Shown in pieces: positions 48,231 through 60,072 of a stretch of DNA of 64,000 nt. The stretch comes from Laetiporus sulphureus 93-53. Taxonomy: Eukaryota; Basidiomycota; Agaricomycetes; Polyporales; Laetiporaceae. Below the pieces are notes generated by a model that made no database searches, had not been told where the DNA came from, and saw only the letters and a list, made by a program, of their open reading frames with translations. Position 1 is the first letter of the stretch. Each line of letters begins with the position of its first letter. Where the stretch lies: positions 71,258 to 135,257 of the forward strand of contig NW_024468575.1 of NCBI RefSeq assembly GCF_001632365.1, given 5' to 3'. The position numbers were made by a program, and so were the translations under genes.

Positions 48231-48926
48231 TGTCACGGCGCATTGTGACTCCTGCCTAGAATGGCAAGGAGCTGGCTGCAAGGTGCTGCCTGTGTCCTGT
48301 GACTCATCGCCAGTGGTGGATGATGACATGAGATAAAAGGTGGCTCAAAGGGCCCCTAGCCTTATCACACAAAAGAGAGGATAATGGCTGTTGTAGGCCT
48401 CATGAAATAGGTGAATGAAACTGGGGATATCCAGTTCCTCATAGGTGCTTATATACATGTATGATAAAGCACCTGGCACTTGTGCTACTGTGAGACCTCT
48501 GGTACCTACATGTGAACATAATGTCAGAACCGGTAATGGTTCTGGTCTTGCCATAACAACTACCTACTATTGGCCATGAGGTTATCCAATGAGATAATTG
48601 TATAACATAGTGCCACCTTGTCAGTGACTGAAGTGGGACCACTATTGAGTGGCCAATGGGGTGTCTACTACTTAGTAAGGTGCCTCGGTGTCACATGGGA
48701 TAGCTGAGCCTTGCGAGCTTCAGTGATCGTAGTTGAGTGCTAGTTAGGGGTCATGTGCTAGGGGCACTAGTGTGGGTGCTTGTCTAGGTCACGTGACTGA
48801 ACGCATTCTTGGTGGATCATAAGTGGATCATAAGTGGCTTCCTGTAACGTCTGTGCCTTGTGTCATGTCTAAGGTTTATACCTTGGCATGATGCCAAAGG
48901 TATATTGTAGTGGAAAAACTGTGACA
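48231..48926 (-). repeat. Solo LTR (696 bp) nested in the hAT element, TSD GATGG
   Basis: Begins TGTCACGG and ends CTGTGACA, with GATGG immediately on both sides (48226-48230 and 48927-48931), a 5-bp duplication as expected for Ty3/gypsy. It shares its ends and the minus-strand TATATAAG (48448-48455) with the LTR of the left-hand element and the solo LTR at 54 kb. No internal retrotransposon sequence remains, so it arose by LTR-LTR recombination. Confidence 0.9.
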
Positions 48927-48931
48927 GATGG

Positions 48932-49858
48932 TCGATTTTACCAGATATGGAAAGTGCTGGATCCTGGAAATCTCTCAGTTGGTCAGTTTTGATTAGAAAT
49001 GTGATATTGATCGCAACCTGTCAGGGCACCCAATAGAAGGGTGTGTGAAAGGTTAGCTGTGATCAGCAATGAGGTAACTCTGGAAATAAGATGATGAATG
49101 TAAAAACTGGTGGCGTAGTGTGGGAAGTTGTCTGGACATTGTTGGGTTTGCTAACTGTACGATAGTTTGGTAAAGTCACTGCTCCGTGTATTGAGCGCTT
49201 CTAGAATATTTCTGATAACGATAAGCGAGACCTGCAGTATACTGATTTAGAGACTTAGCAAATGCTTTCGAGAGCTGAGACATAGCATGGTGCATAGTAA
49301 GGTGAGAGAGAGCTGTACTCAGAGATTCCTTGGGTAGTCTGGATTGATTTCTTTTTTTTTGCTATTTACACCACCTCTACTTACATATATACTTGATACG
49401 CTAACTGCTCCGAAGTCCGTAAAATGGCATGTTCAGGCCAAAATAGTTAATTTTTGTGGTGTGATAGACTAGTCTTGCACGATGCGTATCTTCTCATGCT
49501 TTTGTTAGCCTGAAACACATGGCTGCCCTCATTCCCTTGCTCCCTAGGCACTTCGCTCTTGTATTTCTGCCTTCCATATCTCGCACCCTGTATTTTACAC
49601 TGAGTGTTGTATTCCCAGTGCCTCGCTGTTCAGGTGCTGGTGGCTTCTTGTCTGTTCGCTGCCACGGCCTTCACTAAACCTGGCTACTTTCCCTCCAGAG
49701 GCCCCATCTTCCTTCATTTCATCTCTCAGCTTCACAGGTTCTGTCTGCCCCCTTCAGCTACTCCTGAGTTGTCAGTCCTTGCCTTCCTTGTTTAGGCATT
49801 CCTTTATGTTCGTTTCTCAGATGGACAGACTTCATGCATGTCACCGTCTCTCTCAGAT
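48932..49858. other. Right arm of the hAT element, non-coding part 2
   Basis: A/T-rich, no gene. A motif GATATTGATCGCAA at about 49005 repeats one at about 48174 on the other side of the nested LTR. Confidence 0.5.
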
Positions 49859-50550
49859 CCAGCTTTCATTCATGATAGGCCTGAGCCTGCTGAAGCTGGG
49901 CATAAGCTGGGGCTTTTGAGCTGAGCCAGGCCTGGCACATCACTAGCTTCAAGATTAGCAATACATTCTTCTCACTGCTGCTCAAATTCGATGAGGGTGA
50001 TTAGAGTAGGTTCAACGAATATCATGAACTTATAAGGTGTCTGTTCCATTGTGAGATCATGAATGGATCACAATGTATTGAACATCAATTAGGATGTGCT
50101 CATACATATGTGCTCATATATATGATGAGCTATAGCACACATTGCTGTGACCCCAACAGAGTGAGTTATGCTGACGATTCGATAGCCTCACAAATGTTCT
50201 GAACCCAACAAAGCTTCAATCCTGTAGCATACTCTGTAACAGCTATGCTCACATCAGCTTGCTACAGAACTCATTCAGCATGAGGCGATCTCACAAAGAC
50301 CTGAATTGAGCAGTGGAGCATTAATAATAGCAGCCTCCCCGTGACTTTGCCAATCAACTGACCAAGCCTCCCATATCAGCGAACTTGTGCCTTTCGATTT
50401 GAGATATTCGATAATGGGCTCCCAAATCGACTTGTCTGTCCTGAGCATGTGAGGTGTGCAAAATTCAACAGTCTCGACAGCAGCTGTCACATATGTGCTC
50501 CTGTACAATGTGTGAACAATAAAGTGTAGCCAGCTTCAGCGGGCATAGAA

Positions 50551-51491
50551 GGGACATGATAACGGTTCACCACTAGCTTGAGCCCCAGAAGCGTGGCAGC
50601 AGAATAAGAGAGAACAATAGTAGTGGCACTGATTGGAGATGACATCCACATAGCATGCAGTACAGAAATGAAGGATGCAGGTCACCAGGAAAACTCAAGA
50701 TTTGGCTTCTCATGGTGGGTTCAGCCACTTGCTGTTATCCAAAAAGACAACAAGTGCTCAGTCAAAAAAGAGGTTGCTGTCAGCTGAGTCCTGGAAGCTG
50801 ATCTGGGTTTCCTGGTGAAGGTGAATCAGGAACCTGATGCTTCAACACTGAATTACAGCCCTTGCCAGTGTCCATCACATCAGGCCATCACCACTGTAGA
50901 AGCCAAGACCACCGTAGATATTTTGAGAGATTTTGAGCTGATGAGATTGATATTCTGATAGCATTATACCGAAGATTCAGTGAAGAGCATTTTCAAGACA
51001 ATAATTAAAGCTCTGCTAATTGAGTGATGGCAGGTGTCAGTGATGCATGACAGCAAGTGACAGGTCACAGAATGTTTGCTTGACTGAGACCTTTGATACG
51101 GCAGCCCTTAGGAGAGGTCTGATGCTCAAGTGAGGTTGCTCATCATCACGTACAATGAGCAGCAGCCAATTATGATGAGCATGAGGCCAATGCGAATCAG
51201 CCAATTATAATGTACTGGGCAATTTTATGCTGTGTAAAGTTGCAAGTTATCAGCAATGCATGGATAAAGACATCTCGCAAGCTCCACGAATGTCGCAAAT
51301 GCCTCAGATATCAGAAATTGTCACAACTCTAGGAAATTATGGCATGACCCTAGTGTGACTACCAGCCACCACCTTGCTGTCTCATGGGTGCAAGGAGTGA
51401 GAAACTGATTAGGGTAACAAATGACTGGGGAATAGCTACCACAGATGAGTTTTATATATACCTTTTTTTTATCTCTCCATACTCACCCGCT
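50551..51491. other. Degenerate spacer, nothing recognised
   Basis: CpG-poor sequence with many stops in all frames. No domain, repeat boundary or RNA gene recognised. Confidence 0.35.
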
Positions 51492-52894
51492 GATGAGCAT
51501 GGGAGTGAGCTGAGCATGAAGCACGAGGCAAGCAGCAGGCAAGCCCGGGCAGCCAACCAACCCTTTGTCATACCAACTGCCTCCGAGGCATGCATACTAC
51601 ACGAGGTGGTCAGAGCAGGCAAAGGTGATCTCGATTGAGCAAGGCAGGGCAGGAAGATAGCCACAGCCCGGTGTGCCTTCCAGAAGAACCAAGGAGTGGA
51701 GGCAGTACCAATGATCAAGGACGAACTGCTCAAACGAGCATAGCGATAGCAGGGTATTATTTACGGCATTGACTGACTACTTTCCTCTTACAAGTTTCAG
51801 ATTTCAAATGCGTTTCAGATACACTTCTAGTCTCTGGAAGCAGAGCATGGACACATCACATAGTAATGAACAGTTCGGCAATGAGCTGTCCATTGTAGTA
51901 TATAAACTTGGTTACAGTTGGCAATAAAGAACATCGACTCAGAGGGGGTCGCAGCAGCAGACCTCTCCATACCTTCACAGTCCTACTCCACTCTACACAT
52001 CTCATCCTGATATCTGTCTAATTGCTTAACTATTAATTGCGTTCTATCAAACTCGATAATTTCATTAACGAAGTCTGCGCTACGAACGACTCGCACCACA
52101 AGCCCAGGGATAAAGGTGATCGCCTAGGCTCAGTATGGTCTTTTACGTGCAGTCCATCAGTTAACTTGTTCTATCGGAGCCAGGAAGACTTTAGCTGTCA
52201 CGCACTATAGGGAATGAAGTGATCGAATGCATCAAACGAAATCCAGCTGAGTCCAGCGGTAGCAGATGAACAGGTTCCATTTTAGGGATTTGTTTTCCAC
52301 AGTCTGGATTAGGTGTTCAACTCATATTTGCGAACAGCAAACAAGCGCCGAGGTCGATTTGTGAACAAAACACCAACAATCCTAAACAAGAGACTGCTAG
52401 CACTGAGAAGGACATCCAGTTCGAACGATCGCACCTAGCAGATCTGCGAACAAACCTTTAGTGCCCAGACAGCATTTACGAACAATCGATTGCCGTGCAG
52501 ACACATTTGCGAACAATTCGAAGCATGAAGCTGATGTAACATGGGACATTTATCTCAAAATGGTAATGCACACATGTGAAGCCAGTGTCCTGTCCTAGTC
52601 CCAGTCGGCAGGTCAGCCAGCTGAATGAAACCATCTGCATCACACCTATCCACCGAACCCTTCAGGTGACACACTCGTCCACTACTCACATACATACCAC
52701 CCATAATCAACCCTGTCACAGAGTCCAGTAGCAAGAGACCTGCAGGCCTCGCACATTTCAAGAAAAGAGTCATCTCCCTGTACCATCATGCCATCAGAGA
52801 CAGAGCAGAGCAGTTGATACTCACCTCACTCCGCAATGAAGTGATCGGTACTGCCTGACCACGGACCATAGGGAGGTGGCATCAGAGCATATCA
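51492..52894 (+). repeat. 1.4-kb dispersed repeat, copy 1
   Basis: Direct, diverged copy of 60073-61488. Shared landmarks: GAAGCACGAGGCAAGCAGCA, TTACAAGTTTCAGATTTCA, AGTATATAAAC (a TATA-like site), CGCACCACAAGCCCAGGGAT, CAGCTGAGTCCAGCGGTAGC and the end GGAGGTGGCATCAGAGCATA. Its second half contains five copies of a TTTGCGAACAA-like word. Probably an LTR plus internal part of a retroelement; the second copy lies within a DIRS-like element. Confidence 0.8.
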
Positions 52895-53780
52895 CCACTC
52901 CATTGTTGCTTGACGCTCGTCCCTCCTGATGCATTGAGCGCATTCCACTAAAAGTGCCATTGGTTAGCCACTTCCAACAACAACCTCATTCAGTTGATCC
53001 CATCTCATCGGAACTAGTCGCACGGCAAAGTTTCTTACCTCATGCCCACAAATTGATTGTAGCACCAGAGCTGGGTCATCAAGCAAGTTGACTTGCTATG
53101 CAGTCTGTGATGCAGTTTAAAGTTCATGTGAATGATTTGTCTGGCAGTTTTCTTGTCTATACATGCTGATAGTAATGTTTAGCATGCCAAATGCTCTGAT
53201 GTGATACATCAGCATGATGGTGCTCTATGTTCAACAAGGACTGCCTCATCTGATGTATCAACAGAGTAGAGCAAATATCATTCCATACTTATCCATAGTC
53301 TTGAGAGTGGAGGATTCAATTGCAGTTCCGAGAGTGAGTCAGATGCAGCATTTAATAGTACACTGATGGTGATGACACTTTTGCAACGTATATGTCCACT
53401 AGCTGAGCGAATGCATCAATTGCTCTGCCGCTCAGCCAGAATATTCTCCAAACTGGATGAGTGAATGCTCGTTGACAGATGCATGATCAAAACATATTGC
53501 GTAAAAGGTCCGACCTCAGATATCATGTCACTTGATTGATCAGGACGGTACAGAAAACATAAGAGGAAGCGACTGACCTTTGAGTCACAGACTCTCCTCA
53601 AGCTCAATCAGCACAAACTCAATTAGCACAGAAGCTGACTATGGTCATCAATAATATGCACTCTGCCATATCTGTCCTGCATATCAGACAAGTTCTTTGG
53701 ATACGGCTTGTGATGTATGGTGCGTCGCATTTCTTGTAATTTGCTTGAGCTCCTCAGTGCTGACCACAGTTATCTACATA
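52895..53780. other. Degenerate spacer, nothing recognised
   Basis: CpG-poor, short frames only. No domain or repeat end recognised. Confidence 0.35.
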
Positions 53781-56640
53781 GCACAATTGTCCTTGCTTGA
53801 TGCTATCACAAAGCACAAAGCACTTAACCCAATTAAGGGCAAGTCTGCTTATGTAACCTGCATAAATGATCCACATATAAAAGCCTACCACAAGGGCTAG
53901 GCTGAGGACGTGCGCAGTGGCATACAACCAACAATCAAGGCAGAGCCCCAATGTATGGCTTTGCACAAGTGGTAAAAAGGAAGAGCTGGCCTGCTGGCCA
54001 CATACAATAGTATGATGAATTTAAGGTCCTCCCTTAGATTCTCATGGGCTTATATACATGTAGGGCTGGACCTTGGTCACTCTAACTTAGGTGTACCTAC
54101 AGGGGTCTTAGCAAGCTACATGTGGAAGCATTATGCCAGAACCAGTAAGGCTCTGGCAGCAACTATGGCAACTATCTACAAAGGTCGTGGTTATGCCAAG
54201 GCAATTCTATCTAAACCAATGAGATAATTGCCTGTAAGTGGGCCCACTGTCGAGGGGGCCAATGGGTGATGGCCAATAGGGCACATCACAATGGTTGTGA
54301 CTTCAAGTGAGAGGATCTGTCCAAACTTAGAACAATGAGTGGGACGATCAGTCTTTATCTGAATAAGTTATAGGAGGATCCAGCCTATCCTGTCCCTGGC
54401 TATACTGTATGCTGGTTGGTAGGGGGATCCTAAGTTGTGGTGTCTGCTTATTGGCTTAGGCGGCAAAGTGGTGCCACTATCTGAGTGACGAATTGGGTGC
54501 TTGCTAGATTGATGGTCCAATGAGCTTGAGGGAGCCTATTGTGGGCCAAAGAGTTCCTTTCTGAGCAAGTGGCCTGGTGTCACATGACCAACACCTGACA
54601 ACTTCCAAATAGGGTAAGTGGCCAGTGTCACATGACTGGGTGGCTGAATCATGGGCACTTGGTGGTTATGTGGTAGACACAGTCGTATCCACAATGTATG
54701 TGGCAGTATTGTGCTGTTTGTCCAAGTATCCACTTCGTGAAACCAATATAAAGGTTGGCATCTGAATAACCACTTATGGTTGCCAAATGAGGACTTTTAG
54801 TGGTGCAAAAAGAAAGGTGCCACCTAATACTGTGACAGATGCCTTAGGAAAAGGTTTGAAACTGGGACAACTTACAGTTCGGAAGCATGATGAATGTAAC
54901 GTATTCGGTCAAATTCAACCATTGAATGCTCTCTTCGCTGACGTACAAGTCGCAGATGAGAACTTCTGAATTTGAGTATATTTGTTCCATGATCTCTGAT
55001 GTAAGCTCAACTGCACTCTGTACTGAACGTGACCGTCTAATTTTCAGTGTCAGTTGCTGAAGCATATATGTCTGGAGATTTTCAAACATCAAACCTAAAA
55101 GCTATCCTCAATGTTCATGTTTGATTTCTCGGCCTTGAAGTTACTCATTGATGATTTATTGATAACTCTGGCTGGAGAACCAGCATACGTTAAAGAATAT
55201 AATTTTCATCTACAGCCACATATACACCATGTTATCATCTCTCACACTTAGATTCTTTGGACGGACCTTGTCAAATGTGAAGTTGAATGCAGTATATCTG
55301 CTTTTTGAGAGGTATCCTCTAGACATTCTCAACTTGTCATATTCATAGATGACAGGTTATGACTGTAGCAACAAGTTCTTTTAGGTAAACTTCCATCTGA
55401 TGGATCAAGTTGTAGTGCATTATGGTCTCACTCTGCCAGAAGTCTTTCTTATCTAGTGAAATGACATATTCCTGTGCTCTGTGGCCAGAGAATCTCAGAG
55501 ATGTGCATGGTGACCTGGATGGAAGGTCCAATGATAGTGATCTCCATGCTGCCCAAGTGCATAAAATCTACCACCTACTCCATAAGATACACGTGCGTCC
55601 CAGTCACAGAGTGCTGGAATTCAGATCTGGTTGAGGTTCACTCATGATTGAGGTGACTAAGTACTATTTCATCTATGAGTCATGATTTTTGACCTTGCTC
55701 GTCTTATAGGTGGCCAAGATGGGATGCACCATAGACACTATCACGCTCTCTGCTCAGCAAAAGAAGCTTGCAGATAAAAAGATTGCAGGTGAAGGGCTCT
55801 CAGACTGAGTAATTGTCTATCTTCTTGACTATTGCAATCTGCCGCCAAGCTTTGAAAAGGAATTCAATGCTTTTATCAGCATAGAGATGGTTGAGGTCAG
55901 TCCATTTTTTGCAATAAAAATCTGCCTACACGCACCAACCACATCATACTAGGCTGTTGAAATTAGGCACCTTCCACAGTACTTCAAACATTGTAAATCG
56001 GGCACTCAAATCTGAGCAAGCTGTGACAGTCATAACTGCCACAACTCAGCTGGAGTCGTGTTACACTGAGTATCAGTGAGTCATTGAGCATACCTATCTC
56101 GGAACTGTGCATTCCGAATATGAGGTTCCTCCAATGCAGGTCCACAGACTATGCTCGACGCTACCAGTGGCCAAATTCATTCTGCCCATCGGTGATGTCT
56201 TTCATGGTGACTGCACAGACCACAACATCCAGGGCATTGGTTCTGGAAAGTGTAAAGGACTTTAGAAAATGTAGTGCTCCAAGTCATGAAGGACGCCGAT
56301 GACACCTACTCCCTGCTTGAATATTTGTGCATGAAGATTATCTAAGAACATTAAGGGAATGGGGATAGAGACTCCAGAAGAACTGGATGAGAAGACGATT
56401 GCTGAGCATCTTCAAGAACAGCTGCAGCTATCAGATCAGAGAGGATTAGAGATGTTTAAGTGCAAATGGGAGTACATGTATGTCTATGCTGAGGTCGGTT
56501 ATGCTAGGGCATACATGTCGATGCATTACTTCACCTTTGTGCGGCCAGTCAGTCACATTTCCAGTTTACATACATTCATGGTCCTTGCTGATGATGCCAT
56601 GATGTCAGGAGAATCCATCGGAGTGATGTGATTAGTATGC
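53781..56640 (+). pseudogene. Cyclopropane-fatty-acid-synthase-like relic, split by a solo LTR
   Basis: Plus-strand pieces match a fungal SAM-dependent cyclopropane-fatty-acyl-phospholipid synthase-type methyltransferase. Left of the LTR the frame ends AQLSLLDA and right of it continues LGKGLKLGQLTVRKHDE once one GATGC is removed. Then follow QPLNALFADVQVADENF, SSEMTYSCALWPENL, AAQVHKIYHLLHKIHVRPSH and the SAM-binding VLEFRSG-stop-GS (TGA at 55631-55633, where Trp fits), TITLSAQQKKLADKKIAGEG, a TGA at 55806-55808 (Arg fits), NLPPSFEKEFNAFISIEMVE, QWPNSFCPSVMSFMVTAQTT and KCKWEYMYVYAEVGYARAYM. Several further stops and small shifts are present. Such enzymes methylate membrane-lipid acyl chains; here it is dead. 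Confidence 0.75.
53804..54837 (-). repeat. Solo LTR (about 1,034 bp) inside the synthase relic, TSD GATGC
   Basis: Left end TATCACAAAGCA corresponds to TGTCACGGCGCA of the 48 kb LTR with mostly G-to-A changes; right end CTGTGACA. GATGC flanks both ends (53799-53803 and 54838-54842). Minus-strand TATATAAG at 54049-54056. The internal block from about 54040 to 54300 aligns with 48440-48650 (TTATATACATGTA, CCAATGAGATAATTG). Confidence 0.8.
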
Positions 56641-56744
56641 TGATAGGTGAATTGACAGGACACAAACATGGTGACTGCTCTATATACAGTAACTTTGCCA
56701 AATAGACCAGCATCTCTGTCTCATTATTTGGTGTAAGCTTGATA

Positions 56745-57250
56745 ATATATTCATGCCTGGTAGAGTGTTTGTAAAGGATCATGCCTACTGTGGAGCTAAA
56801 CAGTGCAAGGAAGAATCCTGCATGAAAAAAAAGACATTGGTGAGCTTGCTTTCAAATTCTGTCATCGCCATGCAGCTCACCATATAGGGTGCCCTCGATG
56901 ATGAGGGCAATGATGACAGCTGCAGTCAAACTGAATGGCATCATGAAGTAAGCTCACAGAGAAGGGATTGAACACACCCTGGGGTGAGCACATAGATACT
57001 GAATAAATAACTTTGTCCAGATTACACGCCTCCACATTCTTGTCGACACGTCACTTCTATGCTGTAACCTGAAACTTCTGACCTCTTGAGAAGTAGTGAT
57101 CTATCAGTATCAATCAGACCTGTGATGCTAGAACCACACAACACACAATGTGGTGTGGGATGCAGGAACCATGAACGAGGTGCTTTGAGACTGCTATCAC
57201 GATGGAGCATTCTGATTCTAAGTGATCGCAATAATTTGCAAGATAGATTG
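56745..57250 (-). pseudogene. Relic of the 5' end and promoter of the 38.8 kb membrane-protein gene
   Basis: The minus strand aligns with plus-strand 38460-38960: upstream flank (CTCAAAGC-CCTCG, GATTGATAC-GATAGATCA, AGAAGTTTCA), the start region (ATGCCATTCAGTTTGACTGC), the first intron including its T-run and CAG end, and the start of exon 2 (GGATTCT-CTTGCACTGTTTAG). Most differences are CG-to-TG or CA. Because the intron and promoter are kept, the duplication was at DNA level, not by retroposition. The remaining exons were not found here. Confidence 0.8.
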
Positions 57251-59050
57251 AGTGAGGACATGATGCACTGATTCTGGGCTGGGAATCTCACACAGGTGAG
57301 AAAAGCACTCCCAGGAAGAGATATGGCTCAGAGAAGAATGGAGCGTTGATGTTGTTCAGATCAGGGAATGGATGGAATAAAGGCAACCAGATCACAAGGT
57401 GACAACGGCCCAGTGGTATTGATCACAACAGATGCAGTGGTGGGGACGCGAGTGAAGAGGTTCATACCTAGACCTCTGCACTGAATATGAGGCCATATCT
57501 GCAAGTATATAGAGTCACTTGAATCTAGCTTAGTACCGTATGCGTAACAAGGATTTAAAGCAAGAAAGGCAAGCTTGAGTCTAGCCTATCTGACAGGTGA
57601 GCTTATGGAAATGTGACCAGAATATTAGTGTACTGATGACAGTGCTTGTGCGACACAAGAACTGCCCATTAAGATCATTATTTTGATGAGACTCACTGAT
57701 GTATTTCCATGCCGAACACTGTGCCAGGCATGAGCGTGTGGTCCCTGCATTAAAATGCCAGGCATTGGGGTGAAAAAAATTCAATAATGTCAGAAAAGAT
57801 GTTGCAGTATGGGCAAGGGATGCTGTCATTCATTCAAGGCTTTCGTCAGCACAACATAAGCTGTGAAGTCAAGTAAAACTCAAATGTACTGCCACGAAAT
57901 GTGATGATGATTGCTAATCATGGCATAGCTATTTGAGATAGGTGAGCAGGTAATTTCAACACAAGAGATAATCTAGCTTCTTATCTTCTGTCTTGGTGAC
58001 AGTTCAGTAAATGAAGTGAAGCGGCACACTGCTCTTCCTGAAAGAGCTCATTACCGAGTTCATTGTCTCATACAGTGCATTGGTACGAGTATATCAGATG
58101 ATGCGATGAGCTATGGTAATCTGCTTCTTGGTGATGCATGGTGGGATGATGAATTTTGAGCTCACGCTGATCATCCCAAGTGGCATTGATGCAGCAGCAT
58201 TTCAGCTGCGTCCAGCACTGCAAGAATGACATATATATGTCTTACCGCTTACTCATGCAACATAATACCACCATCCAATCTGATTCTCCTGTTTGCAATG
58301 GTAGGTCTATCAATTCGATCAGAATGATTAATATTATGTGTCAATCTGAAATATGCCACCACCTATACCAAGTATTACCTGGGCATTACCCTATATGATG
58401 TTCTGTTACATTCACTATGACACTAACAACATGGCAGAAATTGGAGATATGGGCAGTACAGATGATGATACTTATTTGTGCTCGCTCTCAGCTGTTTTGA
58501 AACAGCCTTCAATGTCAAAACCTGGAGCTCAGACTCCTATGGAGTCCCCAAGATGTGACGCAAGAGCGAGAGCTGTCATTATAGTACTCTCACGACTTGA
58601 ACCTTACATGCACTATATATGTCCGCATAAGTGATTCGGACATATATAGCACATGTCGTCCATGTTCACCATGTTCGATATCCACTGATGCTCGTCTCCG
58701 GTCCTACTTTAACCTAGTTTTCGAGTGCTAAGGAGGCTCCAGCTTGATAGGTGGTAAAATCCTCTGAGGTCTCATGAAAGATAGGTGTAACTTGGCGATG
58801 AAGCTGCATATACTCATCCTATGTGATGCTGATGCTGCTGTCCATGACTCCACTGCAAGGCTGATTAATTTTCTCGTCATCTTTAGAGGCAGCTAGTGCA
58901 TTATGAAGTATCAACCAGCGTGCTCACTGCATGTGGTGTCACATTGCTGGAAGGTGACGTTATGAATGTTGTCAAGAGTGAAGTTCAGAACTAGCATGAG
59001 GAATGAGCGCTAGACTGAACATGTGCTTATTAAGCAGCAGATGAGAAAGA
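57251..59050. other. Degenerate spacer, nothing recognised
   Basis: CpG-poor, short frames. A 93-codon plus frame at 58353-58634 has no recognisable domain. Confidence 0.35.
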
Positions 59051-59179
59051 GATGCACTCACCTGACTTACAGCATCACGTCTCTTCTCTCCACCACTACC
59101 TCACCTCTAGCTCACTTGAGCCATTTTCACCTCGCTTTCTGCATACATCTCATTTTTCTAGGCAGTCCTCTAGCTTCAA

Positions 59180-59990
59180 CATGACTGAAGATTGCAACCC
59201 ACCTGCTGCCATTGGAAAATCCACAAATAATGTTGGGAATGCCAGACAGTCTGGTACTCAAGGAGGAACTGGAGGTGGCTGTAGCATAAGTTTCAACCCT
59301 GCCACATGGTACGGAGCATCTGCCAAAGTAATCGCAGCTGAAAACAATCAGCACAAGGCAAACAATGCTGATAGAGCCTGCCATCATGCAGGTGGTGATG
59401 ACACTGATGACGAGCTTCTACTGGATGATGATGGACTCAAGAGGCCAGGTCTAGCTGGCAGCAGCACCACTCCTCCCACTTCTCCAGGTCCATCTGATCA
59501 AACCCAGCTTTCTGATGCATTACAAGGCCTTTCTCCGACTCATCAGCAAGCTATCCTCAAAGCGGTCGAATCACTCACTAAGCAGGTGCATACCCCACTG
59601 CATACATCGACTCAGTCTAATGGCAGGTCATCAATGGCTATACCTGCAGTCGATGAAAAGTTCTTATCTAGCAGTATCGAGTGCTCTGATGATTTTTTCC
59701 AGGACCAAGGCCTCGAACTACTGCCAGCCATCATGAAGCTGCAGCTGGCTCAGATACATGTACCTCTCACTCTGACAATGTCTAGTGCAATTCAAAAAAT
59801 TCTTAACAGTCCGGCTTCCCTCAAGATGAAGAAGGTTATAATCATAACTGGCCAGAAGCTCGACCTGCTAGACTTTAGCGAGTGGCCGGAAGAGACCTCT
59901 CTTTTACAAGAGTGGTTCTTCGAGGTGTGGCAAAACATGCTGAAGCTATACGCACAGATCAGCGATGAGGTCATGACCAACCACCTCTAA
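59180..59990 (+). pseudogene. Gag-like protein of the DIRS-like element
   Basis: From ATG 59180 (MTEDCNPPAAIGKSTNNVGN) a 269-codon frame runs to TAA at 59988-59990 and similar reading continues after it (YLLVLPDFADDHKTILHFD), so the stop is probably a mutation. The first half is Gly/Asn/Ser-rich and disordered with an acidic run (DDTDDELLLDDDGLKRPGLA); the second half is helical (LELLPAIMKLQLAQIHVPLT, EWPEETSLLQEWFFEVWQNM) like the Gag-like proteins that precede RT in agaricomycete DIRS-like elements. The 128 bases before the ATG are also open in frame. Assignment rests on overall resemblance and context. Confidence 0.5.
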
Positions 59991-60072
59991 GCGCATTTCA
60001 ACTATCTCCTCGTGCTGCCTGATTTTGCCGATGACCATAAGACCATCTTGCATTTTGACTGTGAAGTATGAT

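Larger units (their letters stand above)
43859..49945 (+). mobile_element. hAT DNA transposon, 6,087 bp, with TIRs and 8-bp TSD
   Basis: The left end TAGTGATGTGCCAGGC... and the right end, read in reverse complement, are identical for 21 bp. The bases flanking them are GCTTCAAG on both sides (43851-43858 and 49946-49953), the 8-bp target duplication typical of hAT. Subterminal GAGCTGAGCC/CTGAGCC motifs recur near both ends. Inside are a transposase with a BED finger and a hAT dimerisation region, a 2.2 kb non-coding right arm, and a nested solo LTR. The perfect duplication argues for a fairly recent insertion, while the internal stops show it can no longer encode its transposase. Confidence 0.95.
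43340..50550 (-). pseudogene. Alpha/beta-hydrolase relic split by a hAT transposon
   Basis: Minus-strand pieces on both sides of the hAT element belong to one gene. Upstream piece (about 50275-50550): KSIWEPIIEYLKSKGTSSLI and WSVDWQSHGEAAIINAPLL, a typical start of fungal alpha/beta-hydrolases. Around the insertion the frame runs IANLEA-IHKATNARRDICKD once one copy of the 8-bp duplication is removed. Downstream piece: RKHLPYKAWDSRVLSLYAV, then VTLKCTKVQEM and FPVHCILGEGTNLVYVQAF. Several stops lie in the pieces (for example after AFTML and SFIDY). The original enzyme class is uncertain (epoxide-hydrolase-like or esterase-like). The gene was probably already decaying, or decayed after the insertion. 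Confidence 0.65.

Noticed and set aside
59127..59387. Minus-strand frame within the Gag-like region
   Set aside because: Opposite strand of a better supported frame, no recognisable domain.
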